Made by a program: the position numbers and the translations under genes
Shown here: positions 36,468-45,459 of the stretch, piece after piece
Numbering within the stretch: the first letter of the stretch is position 1
Layout of the letters: each line of letters begins with the position of its first letter
The notes under the pieces: model-generated
What the model saw: the letters and a program-made list of their open reading frames with translations, nothing else
The model's database searches: none
What the model was told of the DNA's origin: nothing
Source of the DNA: Streptomyces lateritius
GTDB taxonomy: Bacteria > Actinomycetota > Actinomycetes > Streptomycetales > Streptomycetaceae
Assembly (NCBI RefSeq): GCF_014649715.1
Contig: NZ_BMTO01000003.1
Location: forward strand, 187,007-251,006
Length of the DNA stretch: 64,000 bases
Reading direction: 5' to 3'

Positions 36468-37798
36468 CAGACCGGCTCCGCGTTCCGTGCGGTGCGGAAT
36501 CCGGAGAAGATCTGGCGGCGCACCGGAAGGTCCCAGTTGCGGAACGTGCCCCGGCAGGCCACCGCGTCGACGGCGAACGACCCGCCCCGCAGCACCTTGT
36601 GCGCCGGGCCGAAGAAGACCTCCGAGTACTCCTTGTACGGGAAGGCCGTGAACCCGGGATACGGCAGGAAGTCACTGGACGTCCACTCCCACACGTCCCC
36701 GATCAACTGCCGTACGCCGAGCGGCGAGGCGCCCTCGGGGTAACTTCCGGCGGCGGCCGGTCGCAGGTGCCGCTGACCGAGATTGGCGTGCACGGGCGCG
36801 GGGTCGGCGTCGCCCCAGGGGTAGCGGCGGGAGCGTCCGGTCGCGGGGTCGTGGCGGGCCGCCTTCTCCCACTCGGCCTCCGTGGGCAGCCTGCGTCCGG
36901 CCCACCGGGCGTAGGCGTCCGCCTCGTACCAGCTCACGTGCACCACGGGCTCGTCCTCGGGCACCGGTTCCGTCACCCCGAACCGGCGGCGCAGCCACTG
37001 TCCGCCCGAGCGGTGCCAGAACAGGGGGGCTTCGATGCCGTGCCGCCGGATCTGGTCCCAGCCCTCCGCCTGCCACCACCGTTCGTCCGTGTAGCCGCCG
37101 TCCGCGACGAAGGCCATGTAGGCGCCGTTGGTGACGGGCACGGTGTCGATGAAGAAGGCCGGGACGACCCGGGTGTGCGCGGGGCGTTCGTTGTCCAGCG
37201 CCCAGGCCTCGTCGGAGGTGCCCATGGTGAACGGCCCGCCGGGGACCAGGACTTCGGCGGGAAGCGGGCCGGTCTTCGGCGCCGGGGGCGGGGGAGCGCT
37301 CAGTGCCGCCGGCCCCCTGCGCAGCTGATGGGTGATCAGCATGGTTTCGTCGTGCTGCTGTTCGTGCTGGGCGATCATCCCGAAGGCGAAGGCGGCCTCG
37401 ACCAGCGGGCGGCCCTCCAGCGGGGTGCGCTCCAGGACGTCCAGGACCCGGCCCCGTACGTCCGACGCGTAGGCGCGCGCCTCGGCCGGCGGCAGCAGCG
37501 GCAGGTTCGGACGGGTGGCGCGCGGGTGCTCGAAGGCGTCGTAGATCGAGTCGATCTCCGGGCGCAGGGCGTCACGTCCGGCGACGGCCCGCCACAGCCA
37601 CTGCTCCTCCTGGTTGCCGATGTGCGCCAGGTCCCACACCAGGGGGGACATCAAGGGGGAGTGCTGCGCGGCGAGTTCGTCGTCCTCGACGCAGGAGGTG
37701 AGCAGCGCGGTGCGCTCGCGTGCGGTGGTCAGCGCGGCCAGCGCCCGCTGCCGCAGGTCCGCGGGATCGGCCACGGTAGCGGGATCGGTTGCGGTCAT
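36467..37798 (-). CDS. egtB: Ergothioneine sulfoxide synthase
   Basis: 443 residues: an N-terminal DinB-like helical domain providing the iron ligands (His59 in WDLAHIGNQEE, and HEQQHDE with His145 and His149), and a C-terminal formylglycine-generating-enzyme-like domain (about 190-440, with PFTMGTSDEAWALDNE and RLPTEAEWEKAAR). It couples hercynine with gamma-glutamylcysteine using O2. It overlaps egtA by four bases, so the whole operon is translationally chained. Confidence 0.96.
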   Translation of the reverse strand: MTATDPATVADPADLRQRALAALTTARERTALLTSCVEDDELAAQHSPLMSPLVWDLAHIGNQEEQWLWRAVAGRDALRPEIDSIYDAFEHPRATRPNLPLLPPAEARAYASDVRGRVLDVLERTPLEGRPLVEAAFAFGMIAQHEQQHDETMLITHQLRRGPAALSAPPPPAPKTGPLPAEVLVPGGPFTMGTSDEAWALDNERPAHTRVVPAFFIDTVPVTNGAYMAFVADGGYTDERWWQAEGWDQIRRHGIEAPLFWHRSGGQWLRRRFGVTEPVPEDEPVVHVSWYEADAYARWAGRRLPTEAEWEKAARHDPATGRSRRYPWGDADPAPVHANLGQRHLRPAAAGSYPEGASPLGVRQLIGDVWEWTSSDFLPYPGFTAFPYKEYSEVFFGPAHKVLRGGSFAVDAVACRGTFRNWDLPVRRQIFSGFRTARNAEPV

Positions 37799-39054
37799 GA
37801 CGCCACCTCCTGGAGTTCGTCCGCCGGACAGCCTCCGGGGATCACGTGCCGCTCGTGGAAGGCGGCCACCGCCCGCAGGACGGCGTCGCTCGCCCCGATC
37901 CGGGGGAGCGCCTCCAGGGCGGCCGGGAACGCCACCAGGGCGGCGGCGTGCAGATCGGGGTCGGAGAGCGCGTCACGGGCCGCGTTCCGCCAGAGCGGAT
38001 TACGGGGCGCTGCCTGCGAACCGGCTTGCTCCGCAAGGGGCTTGACAGCACGGTAGACGGTCTCGGCGGCCTCCGGATCCTCGAACAGCGCGGTGGTCAC
38101 GGCCACCGGCACGATCCAGCCGTCGGCCCCCGGCTGTGCGTCGATCATCCGCAGCTCCAGATGCCCGCGCGGCCGCACCGGCGGGAAGAGGGTCGTCAGG
38201 TGGTAGTGCAGATCGTCCTCGTCGGCCGGCCGGGGCCGGCCGGTGCGCAGCCACTCCCGGAACGTCAGCCCCTCCGGCACCTCCCACGGCGCCTCGTCTC
38301 CGCGTACGCACATCACCGGGGCGTCGAGCACGTGCGCCGCCCAGACCGCGCGCGGCTCACCGTCCGCCGGGGGCGCGAGCGCCCGTGCCGGGTCGAGATC
38401 GGTCCACAGGGCCTGCCGGGTGGAGCGCCAGCCGGTGCGGCGGCCCCCGTGGAGGGGGGAGTTGGCGAACGCGGCCACCAGGACCGCGCCCAGCAGGTGG
38501 GCCAACTGCCAACGCCGGTGGTAGCCGAGCGGACCCGGCTCCTCGTGACCGGCGTCCAGACAGACCTGCACCGAGGCCGATTCGCGCATCATGGCCCGGC
38601 CGGCGGGCCCGGTGCGGTCGAAGAAGGCCTCCATCGCGTCGTAACGGGGCTCGTGCAGCACCCGTCGGCGCGGCGCCTGCCACGGGTCGACCCCGTAGCC
38701 GCTCAGGGTGAGTCCGCTCCGGCCGAGGGCTTCCCGTACGGCGTGGAGGTCGGCCGTGACGGTGTCCAGGCACTGCATGAGGGAGGCGGCGGGCGGCGAG
38801 CTGAGCTCCAGCTGTCCGCCGGGTTCGAAGGTCAGCGCCGAGGCCAGCGGCAATGCCCGTACGGTGTCGACGGCCGAGGCCAGTCGGTGCGGTGGGACGG
38901 GAAGCCGCGGGTCACGCAGCTCGTGAACGAGCCATTCCACCTCCACCCCGACGGTGCGGGGCGGGCCCGTCTTGAAGCAGATACATCGCAGCAGATCCTC
39001 GGCCTCGTCCTCGGTGAGGGGCGGGCCGCTCGACGGTATGCCGTTCGACGACAT
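37795..39054 (-). CDS. egtA: Glutamate-cysteine ligase EgtA
   Basis: 419 residues of the glutamate-cysteine ligase family, making gamma-glutamylcysteine for EgtB. Segments include TVGVEVEWLVHEL, EPGGQLELSSPP and HLELRMIDAQPG. The ATG at 39054 has a strong GGAGGAA site six bases upstream; the frame is open far upstream but only as antisense of the glycohydrolase gene. It is the first gene of egtABCD; no egtE is present, as is usual when the C-S lyase is encoded elsewhere. Confidence 0.94.
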   Translation of the reverse strand: MSSNGIPSSGPPLTEDEAEDLLRCICFKTGPPRTVGVEVEWLVHELRDPRLPVPPHRLASAVDTVRALPLASALTFEPGGQLELSSPPAASLMQCLDTVTADLHAVREALGRSGLTLSGYGVDPWQAPRRRVLHEPRYDAMEAFFDRTGPAGRAMMRESASVQVCLDAGHEEPGPLGYHRRWQLAHLLGAVLVAAFANSPLHGGRRTGWRSTRQALWTDLDPARALAPPADGEPRAVWAAHVLDAPVMCVRGDEAPWEVPEGLTFREWLRTGRPRPADEDDLHYHLTTLFPPVRPRGHLELRMIDAQPGADGWIVPVAVTTALFEDPEAAETVYRAVKPLAEQAGSQAAPRNPLWRNAARDALSDPDLHAAALVAFPAALEALPRIGASDAVLRAVAAFHERHVIPGGCPADELQEVAS

Positions 39055-39186
39055 TCGGTTCCTCCAGTCCTGGAAGGCGCTGATTCCACCTAAAGCCACC
39101 ACCGACGGGCGTGCAAGACCGCCCCACCGGCCTCGCGGTGAATATCCCGTTGCCGCGGAGGAACGAAGTCGATCAAGCTTGCCGGC

Positions 39187-40011
39187 ATGAGCGCACGACT
39201 GCGGGGGATCGCGAAGCAGACCGAGGACATCGTCGAGGGGGGCCGCTACCGGGCCCCCGGTGGCCGGACGGTGTCCATCGAGGCGGAGCTGACCGCGGCC
39301 CTGGAAGGCACGCGGCTCTACGGACCCGAACCCGTTCCCGTGACCCCGGAAACCGACCGCACCACCGCCGTCGAGGTCACCGACGAGAGCAGCCTGGTCG
39401 CCGCCCGCAGGCTCGTCCGGGCCGACCCGGCCCCGGTCGCGGTCCTGAGCTTCGCCTCCGCCCGCAACCCCGGCGGCGGCTACCTCAACGGCGCCCAGGC
39501 CCAGGAAGAGGCGCTCTGCCGGGCCTCCGCCCTCTACACCACCCTGCTGCGCGTGCCGGAGTACTACGCCCACCACCGCGCCGAGAGGGACGCCTTCTAC
39601 ACGGACCGGGTGATCCACTCCCCCTGTGTGCCGGTCTTCCGCGACGACCGCGGCGGACTCCTGGACGAGCCGTTCACGGTCGGGTTCCTCACCTCGCCCG
39701 CCCCCAACGCGGGCGTCGTCCGCCGGCGGACGCCCGAGCTCGCCGACCGGATCCCGGCCGTCCTCGCCACCCGCGCCGAACGAGTCCTGGAGACGGCGGT
39801 GGCGGCCGGCTACCGGCGGCTCGTGCTCGGGGCCTGGGGCTGCGGAGTCTTCGAGAACGACCCAGCCGAGGTCGCGGCCGTCTTCCGGACGCTGCTCATG
39901 GACGGTGGCCGGTTCGCAGGCCACTTCGACGAGGCCGTCTTCGCGATCCTCGACCGGACGGCGGCCGCGACGACCCTGGACGCGTTCCGGCGAGTCCTCC
40001 TCTCCCCCTGA
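39187..40011 (+). CDS. Bacterial-type poly(ADP-ribose) glycohydrolase (TIGR02452 family)
   Basis: 274 residues. The PARG signature is present as GGG (96-98) followed by QEE (106-108) in NPGGGYLNGAQAQEE, the two Glu being the catalytic pair of bacterial PARGs. LSFASARNPG and LGAWGCGVFENDP are macro-domain-like segments that hold ADP-ribose. The enzyme releases ADP-ribose from poly(ADP-ribosyl)ated proteins; a partner PARP is not visible here. It is divergent from egtA, with a 132-base gap. Confidence 0.92.
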   Translation: MSARLRGIAKQTEDIVEGGRYRAPGGRTVSIEAELTAALEGTRLYGPEPVPVTPETDRTTAVEVTDESSLVAARRLVRADPAPVAVLSFASARNPGGGYLNGAQAQEEALCRASALYTTLLRVPEYYAHHRAERDAFYTDRVIHSPCVPVFRDDRGGLLDEPFTVGFLTSPAPNAGVVRRRTPELADRIPAVLATRAERVLETAVAAGYRRLVLGAWGCGVFENDPAEVAAVFRTLLMDGGRFAGHFDEAVFAILDRTAAATTLDAFRRVLLSP

Positions 40012-40112
40012 CGGGGGAGGCCGTCATCGGGCGGGTGGGCTCGGGGCGGCCGTGACAGCTGGACGGCCCAGTCCGCCGAGCGTGCCGCCGGCCGGGCCAG
40101 GAGGCTCGGGCC

Positions 40113-41237
40113 ATGGCCCTCGCGACACCCTCACGTACCACCGTCCTCCTGACCGTGCTGCTCGCTCTCCTGCCGGCGCTCCTGTGGGGCGCCCCCCACC
40201 CGGCCGCCGCCGAGGAGCCGGCGCCCCGCCGCAGCGTCTCCGCCTGGCTGCCCTACTGGGACCAGGAGGCCGCCTACCAGAACGCCCTGCGTCACGCGGA
40301 CCAGCTGCACACCGTCAGCCCGTTCTGGTACGAGACGAAGGCCGCCGACCGGATCGCCCCGCACACCGGCGCGGGTGACCGGGTCGTCATCGACGGCCTG
40401 CACCGGGCCGGTATCGACGTCGTGCCCACCGTCATGGAGTCCCTGCCTCCCGGCGCCCTCGCCGCCGTCGTCACGGACCCGGCCCGGCGCGCCGCCCACG
40501 CGGACGCCCTCCTCACCACGGCCCTCAGCCGCGACTACGACGGGCTCGACCTGGACTACGAGTCCCTCGCGACCACCGGCGACGCCACCTACGCGGCGGT
40601 ACGGGACGGATACGCGGCCCTGGTCACCGACGTCTGCGCCCGCCTCCACGCGCGCGCCAGGACCTGCGTCGTCACCGTCATGCCGAAGACCGCGACCGGC
40701 GGCCGCGTCTGGGACTACGCCACCTTCGGGAAGGTCGCCGACCGGGTGCGGATCATGGGCTACAACCTGCACTGGGCGGGCGGCCCGGCCGGTCCGCTGT
40801 CCACCCCGCGGTGGTACGACGAGATGCTGCGGACCGCCACGGCGCTCGTCCCGCCGGAGCGGATCGAGGTCGGCCTGCCCGCCTACGGCTGGGACTGGCC
40901 CTCCGCCGGTCCCCGCACGGCCACCGCCGCCACCGGCACCGCCGTCAGCCGTGACGCCGACGGCACCGGCGCCACGCACGTCACCTGGAAGGAGGCCGAG
41001 GCGCTGCGCCGCGCGCACCACGTCCCGTACCGGCTCGACCCCGCCTCCAGCACCCCGCACTTCACCTACTCCGACGGGGAGCGCACCCGTGAGGTCTGGT
41101 ATCAGGACGCTCGTGGCGTCGCCGGCCACCTGCCCGTACTGCGCCGGTACGGCATCGTGCACACCGCCCTGTGGGCCCTGAACTTCGAGGACCCGGCGCT
41201 CTGGCCGGTCCTCGCCCAGGGCGCGCCCCGCGTCTGA
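40113..41237 (+). CDS. Exported GH18-type glycoside hydrolase
   Basis: 374 residues: signal peptide (about 1-33, ending PAAAEE) and a family 18 barrel with the catalytic DxxDxDxE motif as YDGLDLDYE, Glu150 being the acid. VMPKTATGG, IMGYNLHWAG and GLPAYGWDW are typical of the YaaH/SleL-like branch, which acts on peptidoglycan (N-acetylglucosaminidase) or chitin. No carbohydrate-binding or LysM module is present. Role in wall turnover or spore germination is inferred. Confidence 0.9.
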   Translation: MALATPSRTTVLLTVLLALLPALLWGAPHPAAAEEPAPRRSVSAWLPYWDQEAAYQNALRHADQLHTVSPFWYETKAADRIAPHTGAGDRVVIDGLHRAGIDVVPTVMESLPPGALAAVVTDPARRAAHADALLTTALSRDYDGLDLDYESLATTGDATYAAVRDGYAALVTDVCARLHARARTCVVTVMPKTATGGRVWDYATFGKVADRVRIMGYNLHWAGGPAGPLSTPRWYDEMLRTATALVPPERIEVGLPAYGWDWPSAGPRTATAATGTAVSRDADGTGATHVTWKEAEALRRAHHVPYRLDPASSTPHFTYSDGERTREVWYQDARGVAGHLPVLRRYGIVHTALWALNFEDPALWPVLAQGAPRV

Positions 41238-41308
41238 CATGCGCCGTTCGTACCCGCGTGCGAGGCTGAAGACGGCCCATCGTCCGATCCGCTACAGGAG
41301 GCACGATC

Positions 41309-41473
41309 GTGGGCAAGAAACAGACCCGGGTGAACCATGGCGCCCGCACGGGCGGCCATGAGCACAAGGCGACGGCGAAGGAAGAGAGCGGCAGGTCGGC
41401 CGTGGGCGAGCCCCCGCGCCCGCTGCTGCCGCAGCCCTCGCAGAAGAAGGAGCGCAGGTTCGGCCACAACTGA
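41309..41473 (+). CDS. Small basic hypothetical protein (54 residues)
   Basis: A GTG start with CAGGAGG eight bases upstream opens a 54-codon frame ending TGA at 41473. The product begins MGKKQTRVNHGARTGG, is rich in Lys, Arg and His, has no membrane segment, and ends RRFGHN. The strong ribosome site and the terminator 38 bases beyond the stop make it a real gene in my view. The function is unknown; its composition suggests nucleic-acid contact, which is inference. Confidence 0.7.
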   Translation: MGKKQTRVNHGARTGGHEHKATAKEESGRSAVGEPPRPLLPQPSQKKERRFGHN

Positions 41474-41510
41474 CGACCGGCCGATCCCGCCGGGCCCGCG
41501 CCCGTGACCG

Positions 41511-41540
41511 GGGCCCGACGCCACACACGGCGCCGGGCCC
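41511..41540. terminator. Bidirectional terminator between small ORF and flotillin gene
   Basis: A 12-bp stem with one mismatch (41511-41522 with 41529-41540) and loop ACACAC lies between convergent genes. Confidence 0.65.
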
Positions 41541-41568
41541 GGCCTCACGCGCACGGGCAGCCGCCCGG

Positions 41569-42993
41569 CTACTCCCGGTCGTCGCCGACCGTGATCTTCT
41601 CCGCCCGGGGAGCGGGCGGAGCGGCACCGTTCACCGAAGGCGGACCGGCCGGCGTGCCCGCCGCACCCGGATTCATCGTCGACAGCAGCTGGCGGGCCAG
41701 CCCCAGCCCGGTCCCGCCCATGGTCAGCGCCTTGGCGAACATCTCCGCCATGCCGTCGGCGCCGTTCAGCAGAACCATCTGGTCCACGTTGCCGAAGGCG
41801 GACGCGCCCGCCTCGACGATCTCCGGCCACCGCTCGGCCAACTGCTGCGCGACCACCGCCTCCTGGTTCTCGGCCAGCGCCGCCGCACGCGCCTTGATCG
41901 CCTCCGCCTCGGCGAGCCCCTTGGCCCGGGTCGCCTCGGCGATCGCCAGCCCCTTCGCCTGCCGCGCCGCCGCGTCCGCCTCACCGGTCAGCCGGGTCGC
42001 CGTCGCCTGCGCGGCACTCGCCAGCTCGGTCTCCTTGGCCTCGGCCTGCGCCGCCGAGATCCGCGCGTCCCGCTCGGCGTCGGCCCGGGTCCGGATCTCG
42101 TACGCCTTGGCGTCCGCGGGCTTGCGGACCTCCGCCTGGAGCTGCTGCTCCTTGCGGTGCGCCTCCAGCTCGGCGACCCGCGTCTCCTGGACGACGACCT
42201 CCTGGCGCGCCCCGGCCTCCGCCAGCGGACCCGCCTGCCGGGCCTTCGCGGACGCCTGGTCCCGCTCGGCCTGATAGCCGGCCTGAAGGATCTCGCTGTC
42301 CCGGGTCGCCTCCGACATCCGGGCCGCCGCCTGCTGTTCGGCCTCGGTCGCGCGCCGGTTGGCCTCCGCCTGCGCGATCCGGGCGTCCCGCTGGACGGCC
42401 GCCGCGTGCGGCGCGGCCAGGTTCTTGATGTAACCCGTCGGGTCCTCGATCTCGTGGATCTGCAGCGAGTCGACGATCAGACCGAGCTTCTCCATCTCCG
42501 TGCCACAGGCCGAACGTGCCTGCCCGGTCAGCTTCTCCCGGTCACGGATCATGTCCTCGACCGTCAACCCGCCCACGATGGCGCGCAGATGACCGGCGAA
42601 GACGATGTGCACGCGCTCCGACATGAGCTTCTGCTGGTCCAGGAAGCGGCGGGCCGCGTTGGCGATCGACACGAAGTCGTCACCGACCTTGAAGATCACC
42701 ACACCGCGGACCTTGAGCGGAATTCCCTGGTGGGTGACGCATTCGACTTGCAGCTGGGTCTCGTTGAGGTCGAGCGACAGCTTCCGTACCGCCTGGACGC
42801 CCGGCAGCACGAGGGTGCCGCGCCCGGTGACGATCCGGAAGCCCATGCCTTCGCCGAGCCCCTCCATCTTGTGGTTGGAACCGGAGATGATCAGTGCCTC
42901 GTTGGGTTCCGCGACGCGCCACATCAGTTTGAACAGTGCGATGAGTACGACGACGGCGCCGATCGCGCCGCCCGCCAGGATGGCGATGCCCAT
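41569..42993 (-). CDS. Flotillin-like SPFH-domain protein
   Basis: 474 residues: an N-terminal membrane helix (about 4-24), an SPFH/band 7 domain (about 28-190), a long Ala/Glu/Arg coiled-coil region (about 195-390) with the AxEA repeats of flotillins, and a Gly/Pro-rich tail. Flotillins organise ordered membrane microdomains. The ATG at 42993 has AGGGGGAG six bases upstream; the GTG at 43011 sits before that site and is less likely. It is the last gene of a run that includes a small OB-fold protein, the usual flotillin partner type. Confidence 0.92.
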   Translation of the reverse strand: MGIAILAGGAIGAVVVLIALFKLMWRVAEPNEALIISGSNHKMEGLGEGMGFRIVTGRGTLVLPGVQAVRKLSLDLNETQLQVECVTHQGIPLKVRGVVIFKVGDDFVSIANAARRFLDQQKLMSERVHIVFAGHLRAIVGGLTVEDMIRDREKLTGQARSACGTEMEKLGLIVDSLQIHEIEDPTGYIKNLAAPHAAAVQRDARIAQAEANRRATEAEQQAAARMSEATRDSEILQAGYQAERDQASAKARQAGPLAEAGARQEVVVQETRVAELEAHRKEQQLQAEVRKPADAKAYEIRTRADAERDARISAAQAEAKETELASAAQATATRLTGEADAAARQAKGLAIAEATRAKGLAEAEAIKARAAALAENQEAVVAQQLAERWPEIVEAGASAFGNVDQMVLLNGADGMAEMFAKALTMGGTGLGLARQLLSTMNPGAAGTPAGPPSVNGAAPPAPRAEKITVGDDRE

Positions 42994-43074
42994 GGGCAGC
43001 TCCCCCTTCACCGGAGCCGGGCGGATCCGGTGAAGGGAGTGTGCGCCCAGGGCGCCCGACGCTCAATGCTTCGG

Positions 43075-43293
43075 TCAACTGTCGTACAGGGCTGTGACAT
43101 AGACGGTGCGGGGAGGGAGATGTTCCACGACCGTGACGACCGTCCCCGGTTCGATCCGGTCCTTCGGGGCGGCGGGATACGCGAGGAAGTGCTCTGCCCC
43201 GCCACGGATCCGGACGATCACCTCGCCGACGAGACCGGGCCCGACGGTGCCGGTCACCCGGCCGAGCAATCCCACCATCGAGACGTCGTCCAT
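43075..43293 (-). CDS. Small NfeD/OB-fold-like protein
   Basis: 72 residues with alternating hydrophobic strands (VGLLGRVTGTVGPG, GEVIVRIRGG, GTVVTVVEHL, VYVTALY), consistent with the soluble OB-fold domain of NfeD proteins, which are encoded next to SPFH genes in many bacteria. It lies 81 bases upstream of the flotillin gene on the same strand and 14 bases after the hydrolase gene. It lacks the membrane helices of full NfeD. The family call rests on context plus pattern. Confidence 0.72.
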   Translation of the reverse strand: MDDVSMVGLLGRVTGTVGPGLVGEVIVRIRGGAEHFLAYPAAPKDRIEPGTVVTVVEHLPPRTVYVTALYDS

Positions 43294-43307
43294 GAACAGA
43301 AGGTACG

Positions 43308-44015
43308 TCAGATCCAGCCCTCCAGAGCGGTCATGAACCCGTCGAAGTCGTCCCGGTGGATGGTGTGTCCGGCGCCGGCGACCGTACGGAGCGTGAAACC
43401 GCGCTTCTCGAGCATCCGGGCGTTCTCGGGGGAGACCACCACGCTCGGGTCGGCGAGCGTGACCAGCGAGGGGACCAGCGGCTCGACCGGCCACATGTCC
43501 CGCCCGGCGAACTCCACCAGACCGTGGGCCGTCCGCTCGTCCCAGAGCCGGACCGTCTCGATCTCGATGTCGAGATCCTCCTCCGCCCAGCGGGGGTTGA
43601 AGCTCCGGATGTGGTCGCGGGTCAGGAGCTTCGCCTGCGTGAAGAACTCGGGGCGGTATCCGTTCTCCCCGGCCGGCAGATGCCAGGCGGGGTCTGAGTA
43701 GACCACGCGCCGCGGCGCGAGTCGCTCCACCGCGGCGGCCAGGGTGAGTCCGCCGAGGGAGTGCCCGAGGGCCAACTCCGCTCCGGCGGGCAGGGTTTCG
43801 ACCAGGTCGTCGGCGTAGTCCTGAGGGGTGTACGCCTCGGGACCATCGGCGCGGTCGCTCGCGCCGTGACCGCGCAGGTCCACGGCGATCGCCCGGTAGC
43901 CGCGCTGGGCCAGGGCCGGTCCCACCCGCCGCCACGTGCGGTGGTCGGCCATGATTCCGTGGACCAGCAGCGCGATCCGGTCGCCGGATCCCCAGGTGGT
44001 GGTGTGCAACCGCAC
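43308..44015 (-). CDS. Alpha/beta hydrolase
   Basis: 235 residues with the alpha/beta hydrolase fold: oxyanion-hole LLVHGIMADHRTW, DLRGHGASD, nucleophile elbow GHSLGG and the C-terminal catalytic His in AGHTIHRDDF; the acid is probably the Asp in LADPSVVV. The substrate is unknown. The GTG at 44015 lies 33 bases after the MFS stop, so it may be co-transcribed with the transporter under the LacI regulator. Confidence 0.88.
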   Translation of the reverse strand: MRLHTTTWGSGDRIALLVHGIMADHRTWRRVGPALAQRGYRAIAVDLRGHGASDRADGPEAYTPQDYADDLVETLPAGAELALGHSLGGLTLAAAVERLAPRRVVYSDPAWHLPAGENGYRPEFFTQAKLLTRDHIRSFNPRWAEEDLDIEIETVRLWDERTAHGLVEFAGRDMWPVEPLVPSLVTLADPSVVVSPENARMLEKRGFTLRTVAGAGHTIHRDDFDGFMTALEGWI

Positions 44016-44048
44016 GGTGATGCCTTTCGGGAAGGGGCGCCGTGTCGT

Positions 44049-45302
44049 TCAGCGCACGGTACGGACGGGGCGCACGGCGAGCGCTCCGAGGACCGACAGT
44101 ACGGCCGCGACCACGAACAGGGCTGTGTATCCGCCACTCGCCGAGACGATGAGCGAGGCGACGAAGGGGGCGACGATCTGCGGTCCGGCGTTGGCGACGT
44201 TGAGCACCCCCATGTCGCGGGCCGAATCCTCGGTCTTCGGCAGGACCATGGTGACCAGCGCCGTGTCCACGGCCATGTAACAGCCGAAGCCGAGGCCGTT
44301 GACGACCGAGAACACGAGCATCGCCGTCCAGCCGGTCGAGACGGCCGGGACGACCAGCGCGGCGGCGGCGAGCGCGGCGGAGGTGCCGACGAAGAGCTTG
44401 CGGCGGTCGTAGCGGCCGGAGAGCCAGCCCCCGAGCACGGTCGAGACCACCATCGCGACCGCGTTGAGCGGCATCAGGATCGCGACCGCCTCCTCGGCCG
44501 CGAGCCCGGCCGGCAGCTCCGTGTGGTCCTTGAGGATGTACAGCTGGAAGCCGGCGACCGCGAAGTAGCCCAGCACCAGCAGCGCGCGGCCGATGAACGC
44601 CCAGCGGAAGTCGTGGTCCTTCAGCGCGCTGCCGAAGGCGGCGATCTGGGTCCTGACCGGCAGCGGAGCCTTGGCGGGCATCCGTTCCTCACGGGCGCAG
44701 GCGGTGAAGAGCACGGCGGCGGCCGCGACGATCACGCCGAGGACGAGGTAACCGGCGCGGTAGTTCTCCGAGAAGGCCGCGCCCAGCAGGGCGCCGATGA
44801 CGGAGCCGATGGGGAGGCCGAGGCCGACGGCCGCCGAGGCCTTGCCGCGCGAGCCGGGTGGCACCCGGTCGGGCACGACCGAGGTGATGGCGGCCTGGTA
44901 GATGTTCATGACGGCCTGGCCCAGACACCAGGCGATCATGACCAGCAGGATCGTGTGGACGCTTCCGAGCAGGAACATCACGGGTATCGCCAGCAGGCCG
45001 CCCGCGAGGATCCACGGGTTGCGGCGCCCCGAGCGGTCCGAGAGCGCGCCGGCCACGGGGTTGAAGACGGTGGCGAAGACGGCGGAGACGCCGGACACCA
45101 GGCCGAAGTTGGCCACCTTGTCGGCGGGATCGATGTCCTCGATCTGGAGCGCGAGGAGCATGCCGGGGACGCCGACGTAAAGCGCGTACAACGCCGTGTT
45201 GCCGGTGAGCAGCAGAGGCAGCAGTCCACGGGTCGTCGGCCGGGGTGCCGAGGGGGTGCCGGGGCCGGTACCGGCACCGGTGTCGGAGGAGGAAAGGGCC
45301 AC
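44049..45302 (-). CDS. MFS transporter
   Basis: 417 residues with 12 predicted membrane segments and MFS motifs (GALSDRSGRRNPWI between helices 2 and 3, GGWLSGRYDRRK in the second half). The pairing with a divergent LacI regulator and tandem operator suggests import of a sugar or glycoside, as in the GPH/sugar-type MFS members. The GTG at 45302 has AGGAGG seven bases upstream; the longer frame would run into the operator. Confidence 0.87.
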   Translation of the reverse strand: MALSSSDTGAGTGPGTPSAPRPTTRGLLPLLLTGNTALYALYVGVPGMLLALQIEDIDPADKVANFGLVSGVSAVFATVFNPVAGALSDRSGRRNPWILAGGLLAIPVMFLLGSVHTILLVMIAWCLGQAVMNIYQAAITSVVPDRVPPGSRGKASAAVGLGLPIGSVIGALLGAAFSENYRAGYLVLGVIVAAAAVLFTACAREERMPAKAPLPVRTQIAAFGSALKDHDFRWAFIGRALLVLGYFAVAGFQLYILKDHTELPAGLAAEEAVAILMPLNAVAMVVSTVLGGWLSGRYDRRKLFVGTSAALAAAALVVPAVSTGWTAMLVFSVVNGLGFGCYMAVDTALVTMVLPKTEDSARDMGVLNVANAGPQIVAPFVASLIVSASGGYTALFVVAAVLSVLGALAVRPVRTVR

Positions 45303-45362
45303 AGTGCCCTCCTGGGGAGATCGCCCGACGAGGGGGCGGGAGCGGAAGGGGAAGAGGAGAGA

Positions 45363-45387
45363 TGACACGTGTCAGTGACACGTGTCA
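45363..45387. promoter_or_regulatory. Tandem palindromic operator for the LacI regulator
   Basis: TGACACGTGTCA, a perfect 12-bp palindrome, occurs twice (45363-45374 and 45376-45387) with one base between copies, in the space between the divergent MFS and lacI-family genes. A symmetric site with a central CG is typical for LacI-family proteins. Confidence 0.85.
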
Positions 45388-45459
45388 GCACTGTGTAGCA
45401 CTCGAATCAGGCCATCCGCCAGACTCCGGGCAGGACCGGTCTGGAAGGATGCCGGAGCG

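Noticed and set aside
39055..39924. N-terminal extension of egtA by 290 codons
   Set aside because: The extension is antisense to the PARG gene; the ATG at 39054 has a strong ribosome site and gives the normal EgtA start.
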